This document shows, one piece after another, positions 1 to 4,814 of a stretch of 5,008 nucleotides of DNA. The stretch covers positions 1-5,008 of the forward strand of contig CALMZT010000010.1 of NCBI GenBank assembly GCA_937870805.1, written 5' to 3'. Each line of letters begins with the position of its first letter. Within the stretch, counting starts at the first letter, position 1. The position numbers were made by a program, and so were the translations under genes. This DNA is from an uncultured Chloroflexota bacterium (lineage in GTDB: Bacteria > Chloroflexota > Anaerolineae > Aggregatilineales > Phototrophicaceae). The notes below the pieces were generated by a model. That model did no database searches. It worked only from the letters and a program-made list of their open reading frames with translations, and was not told where the DNA came from.

Positions 1-1122
1 GCTCACACGTTCGCGCGGACGTTCAAAGTGTTCGACAGTCAGTGCCGCTTGACGCATCGTCAGGGGTTGGCGCAGCAGTTTCGCCTTTGCCACGATCTGG
101 TTGAACACGCCTTCGAGTTCGCGGATGTTGTTAGGTGCGTGTTCAGCAATCATCAGCGCCATATCAGGCTTGAGATCGAACTGGCGTTCCTCCGCCCACA
201 TGCACAAAATGGCGATGCGCGTTTCCAAATCCGGCGGCTGCACATCGCTCACCAACCCGCCTGCGAAGCGCGAACGCAAGCGATCTTCCAGCGCCGAAAG
301 CTGCTGCGGGTGACGATCAGACGCCAGCACAACCTGCTTGTTAAACGTGACCAGCGCATTAAACGTGTGGAAAAACTCTTCCTGCGTGCTTTCCTTGCTT
401 GCCATGAACTGAATATCGTCCACCAGCAGCACATCGACGGAGCGATATTTCTCGCGGAACATGGCGGTGCTGCGCTGGCGGATCGCGTCTACCAGGTCAT
501 TGGTGAAGGCTTCCGAGGGGATGTAAATGATGCGCAAGCCTTTGCGCTGGCACACATGCCCGACGGCTTGCAGCAGATGAGTCTTGCCCATGCCGACGCC
601 GCCGTAGATCAGCAGCGGGTTATACGCCATGCCGGGCATTTCGGCGACGGCACGCGCCGCCTGATACGAAATATGGTTGCCGCTGTTGACGACGAAACGC
701 TCAAATGTAAAGCGCGGATTGAGTTCGCTTTCCGCCAGCGCGGGGCGCTGCGGGCGGCTGATCTGCTGGTGCAGAGGCAGCAACGGGGTGTCACTCGCTG
801 CCTGCTGCGCCAACAGTTTGAACAGCGGCATCTCTGCCTGCTCATCGTCTTCGGATTTCTGGCGCGCGCGCGCAACCTCGAAACGTAGTTCGACAGGTTC
901 ACCCGCTGCGTCACAGACAACACGCTGTACACTGCGATACAGGCGGTGGGTGAGCATATCGCGCGCGTAGTTATTGCGCACGCCGATCACGAACACCCCT
1001 GTTCCATCGTCATCCTCGTAACCCAGGAAAACAGCATCGCGCAGCCAGGTGTCAAAGTTGGCTCGATCTAATTGGATTTCTAGCTGGCTAAAAGCCGATT
1101 TCCATGCGGTCTGCGCGTCCAC
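1..1122 (-). CDS. dnaA: Chromosomal replication initiator protein DnaA (C-terminus cut off by window edge)
   Basis: DnaA is the AAA+ ATPase that binds boxes at oriC, melts the origin and helps load the helicase. I translated the minus strand: 374 codons run to the window edge, so the gene is 3'-partial. Seen: an N-terminal domain I with the NFDTWLRDA pattern (residues 22-30); a short acidic/Gln-rich linker (about 86-130); domain III opening at LNPRFTF (134-140); Walker A GGVGMGKT (174-181); Walker B LLVDDIQF with Asp235/Asp236; sensor I around ASDRHP (Asp269); the DRLRSRF arginine-finger region; and sensor II NNIRELEG with Arg334. Domain IV, the helix-turn-helix that reads DnaA boxes, is missing (outside the window). 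Start: GTG at 1122. An in-frame TAG at 1137-1135 leaves no other standard start, and GAAAGAG (1135-1129) lies 6 nt upstream as the ribosome site. The gene is divergent from spoVS across the putative origin. The family call is near certain. Confidence 0.97.
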   Translation of the reverse strand, partial: MDAQTAWKSAFSQLEIQLDRANFDTWLRDAVFLGYEDDDGTGVFVIGVRNNYARDMLTHRLYRSVQRVVCDAAGEPVELRFEVARARQKSEDDEQAEMPLFKLLAQQAASDTPLLPLHQQISRPQRPALAESELNPRFTFERFVVNSGNHISYQAARAVAEMPGMAYNPLLIYGGVGMGKTHLLQAVGHVCQRKGLRIIYIPSEAFTNDLVDAIRQRSTAMFREKYRSVDVLLVDDIQFMASKESTQEEFFHTFNALVTFNKQVVLASDRHPQQLSALEDRLRSRFAGGLVSDVQPPDLETRIAILCMWAEERQFDLKPDMALMIAEHAPNNIRELEGVFNQIVAKAKLLRQPLTMRQAALTVEHFERPRERVS

Positions 1123-1144
1123 AATACACTCTTTCTATGAGCAA

Positions 1145-1176
1145 GCAATAGAGACAGCTAAACTAGCGGCTCTTGC
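1145..1176 (-). promoter_or_regulatory. Imperfect hairpin just upstream of the dnaA ribosome-binding site
   Basis: GCTA (1157-1160) and TAGC (1164-1167) pair perfectly around a 3-nt loop. The stem continues through a mismatch, a C-G pair (1155/1169), a bulge at 1154, and AGAG (1150-1153) with CTCT (1170-1173), then weakly with GC at the base. The structure ends about 9 nt before the GAAAGAG ribosome site of dnaA. It could affect dnaA translation; this is inference from pairing only. Confidence 0.35.
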
Positions 1177-1223
1177 AGCCCCCGTTTTGATGTTGCCTAC
1201 AATGTAATTTTTATCTACCGTTA

Positions 1224-1243
1224 TGAGGAGCGTATGCCCCTCA
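1224..1243 (-). promoter_or_regulatory. Hairpin in the predicted dnaA leader (distal)
   Basis: On the minus strand TGAGGGGC and GCTCCTCA flank an ATAC loop, giving an 8-bp stem with one G-U wobble in the RNA. The element lies roughly 40-55 nt into the predicted transcript. No T-run follows, so it does not look like an intrinsic terminator. A role in transcript stability or attenuation is possible but not shown. Confidence 0.4.
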
Positions 1244-1287
1244 GCAAGTGCGGGGTTCGGCACCTGTCGTGTTTGGGTGTAGAGAAT

Positions 1288-1316
1288 AGTATAGCTAATC
1301 CCGCCCTTCTAGACAA
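1288..1316 (-). promoter_or_regulatory. Predicted sigma70-type promoter of dnaA
   Basis: Read on the minus strand, a -35 TTGTCT (1316-1311) is followed after 17 bp by a -10 TATACT (1293-1288). The hexamers match the consensus at 4/6 and 5/6 positions with ideal spacing. Transcription would begin near 1281, giving a dnaA leader of about 160 nt that contains the two hairpins described separately. The nearest TTTGGGATA copy (1348-1356) lies about 32 bp upstream of the -35 box, a position compatible with autoregulation by DnaA, although that is inference. Confidence 0.5.
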
Positions 1317-1339
1317 TAAGAATCATCGTTGAGTCAAAA

Positions 1340-1379
1340 ACTTTAAGTTTGGGATAAATCCTAAACCATTTCTTAAAGT
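1340..1379. repeat. Nested inverted repeats around the first TTTGGGATA copy
   Basis: An outer perfect 8-bp inverted repeat, ACTTTAAG (1340-1347) and CTTAAAGT (1372-1379), encloses an inner near-perfect one, TTTGGGAT (1348-1355) and ATCCTAAA (1358-1365, one mismatch) separated by AA. The inner right arm abuts a 6-bp spacer before the outer right arm. It could be a protein-binding dyad or a cruciform-forming element in the candidate origin. No T-run suggests a terminator. Confidence 0.65.
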
Positions 1380-1581
1380 AACAGCAATTTAACACCTCTT
1401 TAGTGAGCGAGTCATAGAAAATAGTCAGTAATTTTGGGATATTTTATCGCAACTTATCCCAAATATATCCCAAGAAGAGTTTCGTATGTCAGATTAACAA
1501 TTAAGGTGAAAAAGATTAAATTTATTAACTTTGGGATATGTTTTTCAGAAATGCCGAATTTGCATAAGCTAATTTGGGATA
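1348..1581. repeat. Cluster of TTTGGGATA 9-mers, candidate divergent DnaA boxes
   Basis: Exact copies of TTTGGGATA lie at 1348-1356, 1433-1441, 1530-1538 and 1573-1581 on the plus strand and at 1455-1463 on the minus strand (read as TATCCCAAA). A one-mismatch copy (TATCCCAAG) is at 1466-1474, reverse orientation. Weaker relatives are TTATCGCAA at 1444-1452, TATCGCAA at 1641-1648 and TTAACCCAAG at 1680-1689. I see no exact copy elsewhere in the window. The reverse complement, TTATCCCAAA, differs from TTATCCACAA at two positions, which is why I suggest a lineage-specific DnaA box. The repeats are seen directly; the binding protein is inferred. Confidence 0.8.
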
Positions 1582-1669
1582 CTCTCATTTTTCGCTTTTT
1601 CGCTCTACTGTGCTATTAAAAACGCTCACGTTCAAAACGGTATCGCAATACTGTGTCATAGTTTCGCTT

Positions 1670-1675
1670 TATAAT
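1670..1675 (+). promoter_or_regulatory. Predicted -10 element for spoVS-PHP transcription
   Basis: A perfect TATAAT lies 77 bp upstream of the spoVS start. I see no good -35 hexamer at 16-18 bp spacing and no extended -10 TG, so the promoter may need an activator or may be false. Transcription would begin near 1682, inside the degenerate motif TTAACCCAAG (1680-1689), so a protein bound to that motif could regulate it. Confidence 0.35.
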
Positions 1676-1708
1676 AGACTTAACCCAAGTTTGGATGTAC
1701 AATTAATT

Positions 1709-1732
1709 TTGAGCAAAACTTTCCTTGCTCAA
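1709..1732 (+). promoter_or_regulatory. Perfect inverted repeat in the spoVS upstream region
   Basis: TTGAGCAA (1709-1716) and TTGCTCAA (1725-1732) are perfect 8-bp complementary arms around an 8-bp centre, ending 20 bp before the spoVS ATG. As DNA it has the shape of a dimer operator; as RNA it forms a stem-loop just ahead of the ribosome site. No T-run follows, so it is not a typical terminator. The regulator is unknown. Confidence 0.55.
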
Positions 1733-1752
1733 GCAGATAAGGCTGGTGGAAT

Positions 1753-2115
1753 ATGTCTGACCCTCATGACGACAAAGCGACTTCCTTCAGCTCTGACTCA
1801 GCCAGAAGACCTCCCCCCCGGCGTGAGGATGGGCCAAAGCCCGAAGTCATCAAAGTGTCTGCCCATTCCCGTTCAACCGCAGTAGCGGGGGCTATTGCCG
1901 GTGTGATCCGCGAACATCATTATGCCGAAGTACAAGCCATCGGTGCCGGAGCCGTCAATCAGGCGGTGAAAGCACTGGCGATTGCGCGCGGTTATCTGAG
2001 CCGCGACGAGATCGATATTGTGTTTGTGCCCTTTTTTACAGAAGTAGATATCGACGGGCAGGAACGTACCGCAGTACGCTTTGCGGTTGAACCCCGCCCT
2101 GTAAAACCGGGATGA
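1753..2115 (+). CDS. SpoVS family protein (Alba-like fold) with N-terminal extension
   Basis: This 120-residue protein matches the stage V sporulation protein S family from about residue 31 to 115: EVIKVSA, then the hallmark QAIGAGAVNQAVKALAIARG (61-80), then FVPFF, DGQERTAVRF and EPR near the end. The family has an Alba-like nucleic-acid-binding type fold. In Bacillus it is needed for stage V sporulation, but homologues occur widely in non-spore-formers, where the role is unclear. Known members are close to the core alone (about 86 residues). Here a 30-residue hydrophilic, Ser/Asp-rich then Pro/Arg-rich extension precedes it, probably disordered. Start: ATG 1753, with a GGTGGA purine run immediately upstream and AAGG at 1739-1742; I see no in-frame ATG at the start of the core. 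A run of seven C (1813-1819) sits in the extension. The PHP gene follows 46 nt later. No sporulation gene is visible, so a spore function should not be assumed. Confidence 0.92.
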   Translation: MSDPHDDKATSFSSDSARRPPPRREDGPKPEVIKVSAHSRSTAVAGAIAGVIREHHYAEVQAIGAGAVNQAVKALAIARGYLSRDEIDIVFVPFFTEVDIDGQERTAVRFAVEPRPVKPG

Positions 2116-2145
2116 GGCACGCCCTGACTCATCCTTGACCCTCAA

Positions 2146-2150
2146 CGGAG
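2146..2150 (+). promoter_or_regulatory. Ribosome-binding site that favours the inner start of the PHP gene
   Basis: CGGAG lies 11 nt upstream of TTG 2162, the only good Shine-Dalgarno-like sequence in the spoVS-PHP spacer. It falls inside the reading frame if the upstream TTG at 2135 were used, and that TTG has only TGAGG 17 nt away. The choice therefore favours 2162. Confidence 0.5.
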
Positions 2151-2161
2151 TAGACCCCACA

Positions 2162-2998
2162 TTGAGTATTGATTTACATATGCATACTACGGCGTCGGAT
2201 GGCGATCTGACGCCGGAAGCGCTCGTGACGTTAGCGCTGAAACGCGGCTTAAAGATCATCGCCATCACCGACCACGATAACACCGACGGCAACCGTGAAG
2301 CGCAGCGGATTGCGGCGGGCAAACTGCTGGTGATCCCCGGCATCGAACTGGGCGCGGAAGATCACGGCTTGGTCGATGTGCTCGGCTATTACATTCGCCA
2401 GGAAGCGCTGGAAGCGGGACATCCGTTTCAGGCGTGGCTTACGGAACTGCGCGAAGACCGCTTTCATCGTGGAGAGCGTATGGTGCAGCGTTTGGCTGAC
2501 ATCGGCGTCGATATCTCGTTTGAGCGCATCCTGGCGCTTGCCGACGGCGCGCCGATCACCCGTCCACATGTGGCGCGCGCGTTGGTCGAAGCGGGATACG
2601 CTGAGTCAACGAAGGAGGCGTTTAACCGCTACATCGGCGAAGGCGCGCCCGCTTACGTGGCACGCAAGCGTCTGCTGCCCGAAGAAGCGATTGAACACCT
2701 GCACAGCGTCGGCGCGTGTGCGGTGCTGGCACATCCCGCGCGCGTCAGGAACTACGAAACGTTGATTGAGCGGCTGGTCACGGTGGGGATGGATGGCGTG
2801 GAAGTGGTACACCCGGATAACAACGAAACGGTGCGGCTGAACCTGCGCGGGCTGGCGAAACGCTATGATCTGGTGATGACGGGCGGGTCGGACTTCCATC
2901 ACCCGAACAGTGACGGCACCGTCAACCTCGGCGCGTATAACCCGCCGGATGGCGCTGTGGAGGCGCTGCGCGAACGTGCGAAGCGTTACGGTCTCTGA
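2162..2998 (+). CDS. PHP-domain phosphatase, RNase AM / 3',5'-nucleoside bisphosphate phosphatase family
   Basis: The protein of 278 residues belongs to the PHP (polymerase and histidinol phosphatase) metal-dependent phosphoesterases, in the YciV/TrpH branch. Characterised members remove the 3' phosphate from nucleoside 3',5'-bisphosphates or act as a 5'-3' exonuclease trimming rRNA 5' ends (RNase AM in E. coli, about 293 residues). Metal-ligand motifs visible, numbering from TTG 2162: HMH (6-8) with Asp13, TDHDNT (36-41), GIE (Glu62), RPH (134-136), AHP (190-192) and GSDFHH (242-247). All expected ligands seem present, so the enzyme should be active; it is cytoplasmic with no signal peptide. 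The family call is strong; pAp versus RNA substrate cannot be decided from sequence. Start: TTG 2162 is chosen because CGGAG precedes it and the protein then opens SIDLHMHT as is usual. TTG 2135 would add nine residues; ATG 2180 would delete the first ligands. It is probably co-transcribed with spoVS. Confidence 0.9.
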   Translation: MSIDLHMHTTASDGDLTPEALVTLALKRGLKIIAITDHDNTDGNREAQRIAAGKLLVIPGIELGAEDHGLVDVLGYYIRQEALEAGHPFQAWLTELREDRFHRGERMVQRLADIGVDISFERILALADGAPITRPHVARALVEAGYAESTKEAFNRYIGEGAPAYVARKRLLPEEAIEHLHSVGACAVLAHPARVRNYETLIERLVTVGMDGVEVVHPDNNETVRLNLRGLAKRYDLVMTGGSDFHHPNSDGTVNLGAYNPPDGAVEALRERAKRYGL

Positions 2999-3268
2999 TT
3001 AACAGGGGATCACAGAGTAACGTTTTATTTTCCTGAAAAGTAATAATTTTCTGTTGGGCGTAAGACGGCGAACACTCTCTTAAATCCTAACCAACCTCTA
3101 ACTCGAAAGTTTGATGTAAGCGAAATATGCAGTGGAAATACAGAACATTCTTGAGTTGGACGAGGGGTAGGACGCAGGATGTTAAGGTGCGCTATTGGCA
3201 AGCATAGTAATCATGAACACTGTTTACCGAAAGCGATGAAAATGTATCGCGGAAGGCGACCATCAGGC

Positions 3269-3306
3269 GGGTGCACACATGGGTGCGCCCCTACAAAGAC
3301 CTTTGT
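3269..3306. repeat. Palindromic intergenic repeat, likely remnant of a dispersed element
   Basis: GGGTGCAC (3269-3276) and GTGCGCCC (3283-3290) form an inverted repeat with one mismatch around a 6-bp centre. They are followed directly by a second perfect dyad, ACAAAG/CTTTGT (3293-3306, 2-bp centre). Read on the minus strand, GTAGGGGCGCACCCATGTG resembles the GC-rich 'GTAGGGGCGCACC' palindromes dispersed in intergenic regions of many bacterial genomes; that resemblance is from memory and untested. Only one copy is in this window. Confidence 0.5.
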
Positions 3307-3377
3307 GCTCTCCCGTACCATGCATTCTGCAAGGCTATTTTCAGGATAGCATAATACAAGGCGCATTTGCGTTCCTT

Positions 3378-3407
3378 TTGACACTTTAATGCGAGTTGTA
3401 ATGTAAA
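3378..3407 (+). promoter_or_regulatory. Predicted promoter giving a leaderless or near-leaderless transcript
   Basis: A perfect -35 TTGACA (3378-3383) is followed after 18 bp by TGTAAA (3402-3407), a 4/6 match to the -10 consensus. Transcription would start near 3414, only a few bases before GTG 3417 and ATG 3423. This agrees with the lack of any Shine-Dalgarno-like sequence there. The alternative TGTAAT (3397-3402) is a better hexamer but lies too close to the -35. Confidence 0.45.
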
Positions 3408-3416
3408 CCACCATTC

Positions 3417-4814
3417 GTGTATATGATACGCTTCACTGCCCTTTCTGTTTGTGCTTTGTGGTTACTGCTGATGTTCGCTATCAGCGCGGCGCGGCTTGCG
3501 GGACAGGGACGCGATAGCGCGCTGCTGGTCTATGGCTTGTGGTCAGATGACGGCTTCGGACTCGCGGTCAATGATGTCGTCGCTGGGGTTGAACTGCGCC
3601 TGGCAAACGCGCCAATTCCTTTATCCTATTCCTTATTCACAAGCAAGCGTTACCTTGCGTTTCAGCGATTAGATCAGCGCAACCTGAGCGATCTGCTATT
3701 GTGGGATGGCGTCAGTATACGCAATCTCTCCAACACACCCGACGCTGTAGAAAGTGGCGGGAAGTGGAGCGGCAATGGACAGCTTGCGTTTACGTCGTGT
3801 TCGCGCGATTACAACCACTGCGATCTGTTAGTGTGGGATGGCACAACAACCTCTAACCTGACCAGTACAGTCGAGTTAACCGTCAACGAGTATATGTGGA
3901 GTGACGCTGGCGACCTGCTGTTTAGCGTCTGCGATAGCAATTATCGCTACTGTGATGTGCTGCGATGGGATGGTGAGACCGTTCTAAACCTCACCAACTC
4001 TTTTGACAGCCGAATACCCGCGATCATGCCGAGCAGCGGCGGAGAACTTGCGTTTCGCTCCTGCACACCCGATGAGAATATGTGTGACGTGCTGGTGTGG
4101 GACGGCGAAACGGTCTTCAACATCACGAACTCCCCCAACGTCAATGATTTGACCCCCGTCTGGAACAATGACGGAAGGCTGGCATGGGAAGCGTCTGAAA
4201 ATGGCACCAACACCGACCTACTGGTGTGGGATGGCAGTGAGGTTCGCAATCTCACTAATACACCAACATTGAGCGAAGCAGTCCCGTTTTGGAGCGCGGA
4301 CGGACAGATCGCGTTTTACGCAGCGGACAGCAGCGGCAGGCGTGACCTGCTGCTGTGGGACGGCGCGACCATCCAGAATATTTCCAATACACCTAATGCC
4401 AATGAAGATGCTATAGTGTGGGGCATCAATGGGCAGCTCACGTTTACATCCTGTGATGCGAATGGTACGTGCGACCTGATGCTGTGGGGCGGCGCGGCAG
4501 TTCAGAATCTCACGAATACTCCCACATTGAATGAACAATACTACATCTGGAACGGCGACGGACGCCTCGTCATTCGCTCGTGCGACACTCGTCAAATTTG
4601 TGACCTTCTTGTGTGGAATGGCACGGCGGTCAGTAACCTCACCCAGACGCCGAACGCTGATGAATTTCCTGTCGCATGGAACGACGACGGAAATTTGCTG
4701 TTTTATGCCTGCACCAGCAACATTTGCGACATTATGCTGTGGGACGGCATGGCTACTCACAACCTCACCAATACTCCAGCGCGCAATGAAGGCGCTGCCG
4801 CATGGATTCCCTAA
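3417..4814 (+). CDS. Secreted beta-propeller-like repeat protein (nine WDG...NLTNTP repeats)
   Basis: The function is unknown. Numbering is from GTG 3417 (465 residues); ATG 3423, two codons later, is at least as likely and starts MIRFTAL. Residues 5-25 have a basic residue followed by a hydrophobic stretch (ALWLLLMFAISAA), a signal peptide or membrane anchor with a possible cut after the Ala-rich end. LSVC at 9-12 is not a good lipobox. After a spacer (26-73), nine units of 42-44 residues follow, each with a W-x-x-DG or similar turn, a strand such as GQLAFTSC, a strand DLLVWDG, then NLTNTP. The WDG-type tryptophans are at 96, 140, 184, 228, 271, 314, 357, 400 and 442. The pattern is like TolB/PD40-type propeller blades, so a closed 8- or 9-bladed disc outside the membrane is likely. 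Six units carry a Cys pair. I see no catalytic motif. Ligand or protein binding at the surface is a guess. No partner gene is adjacent; it appears monocistronic. Confidence 0.88.
   Translation: MYMIRFTALSVCALWLLLMFAISAARLAGQGRDSALLVYGLWSDDGFGLAVNDVVAGVELRLANAPIPLSYSLFTSKRYLAFQRLDQRNLSDLLLWDGVSIRNLSNTPDAVESGGKWSGNGQLAFTSCSRDYNHCDLLVWDGTTTSNLTSTVELTVNEYMWSDAGDLLFSVCDSNYRYCDVLRWDGETVLNLTNSFDSRIPAIMPSSGGELAFRSCTPDENMCDVLVWDGETVFNITNSPNVNDLTPVWNNDGRLAWEASENGTNTDLLVWDGSEVRNLTNTPTLSEAVPFWSADGQIAFYAADSSGRRDLLLWDGATIQNISNTPNANEDAIVWGINGQLTFTSCDANGTCDLMLWGGAAVQNLTNTPTLNEQYYIWNGDGRLVIRSCDTRQICDLLVWNGTAVSNLTQTPNADEFPVAWNDDGNLLFYACTSNICDIMLWDGMATHNLTNTPARNEGAAAWIP
3636..4802 (+). repeat. Nine tandem coding repeats of about 130 bp
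   Basis: The repeat array spans about residues 74-462 of the propeller-like protein. Spacing of the conserved Trp in WDG is 44, 44, 44, 43, 43, 43, 43 and 42 residues. Units differ at most third positions and many other sites, so the duplications look old rather than recent. The best conserved DNA is around the DLLVWDG and NLTNTP codons. Unit 4 has lost the W-x-x-DG tryptophan (MPSSGG at 204-209), and unit 7 reads WGINGQ. Confidence 0.85.

Larger units (their letters stand above)
1123..1752. other. AT-rich intergenic region upstream of dnaA, candidate oriC
   Basis: This 630-bp gap has no convincing gene. The dnaA-proximal part (1123-1320) carries the dnaA leader and promoter. From about 1320 to 1720 the sequence becomes strongly AT-rich and holds a cluster of TTTGGGATA motifs, a nested dyad (1340-1379) and an especially AT-rich stretch (1501-1530, 25 of 30 bases A/T) that could be a DNA-unwinding element. 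Bacterial origins commonly lie next to dnaA and combine repeated 9-mers with an AT-rich element, which is known biology. That this gap is the origin is my inference. I found no exact classical DnaA box (TTATCCACA). Alternatives are an ordinary divergent promoter region, or an operator array for an unknown regulator. Confidence 0.6.
2999..3416. other. Intergenic region between the PHP gene and the propeller gene
   Basis: No credible gene is seen in these 418 bp. There is no convincing terminator after the PHP gene: the only local hairpin, GAAAA (3035-3039) with TTTTC (3047-3051), is short and AT-only. The middle (3061-3240) shows nothing recognisable. The right half holds a palindromic repeat remnant (3269-3306), a small inverted repeat GCTAT/ATAGC (3334-3338 and 3346-3350) and a promoter for the downstream gene. 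Confidence 0.6.

Noticed and set aside
28..888. Open frame of 286 codons on the plus strand
   Set aside because: It lies wholly antisense to dnaA, whose minus-strand translation has all expected AAA+ motifs. The plus-strand product resembles nothing I recognise and is rich in His/Gln/Arg as antisense frames often are.
1211..1219. TTATCTACC as a classical DnaA box
   Set aside because: It has two mismatches to TTATCCACA, is isolated in the dnaA leader, and does not match the repeated motif of the cluster.
1150..1275. Possible tRNA-like or riboswitch element (GGTTCGGCACC near 1254, hairpins nearby)
   Set aside because: The TTCG stretch resembles a T-arm, but there is no matching acceptor stem, anticodon arm or known aptamer core on either strand.
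1434..1619. 61-codon plus-strand frame in the gap
   Set aside because: It is AT-driven (Ile/Lys/Phe-rich), has no ribosome site and runs through the repeated TTTGGGATA motifs, which fall in different frames. It is better explained as non-coding origin-like DNA.
1574..1885. 103-codon plus-strand frame overlapping the spoVS start
   Set aside because: Its second half is out of frame with the clear SpoVS protein, and it crosses the hairpin and the predicted -10 element. No recognisable product.
3031..3055. Intrinsic terminator after the PHP gene
   Set aside because: The stem is only five A-T-rich pairs with a 7-nt loop and no T-run directly after it, so it is too weak to call.
3211..3414. 67-codon minus-strand frame
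   Set aside because: A large part of it is the translated palindromic repeat (3269-3306). There is no recognisable domain and no good ribosome site.
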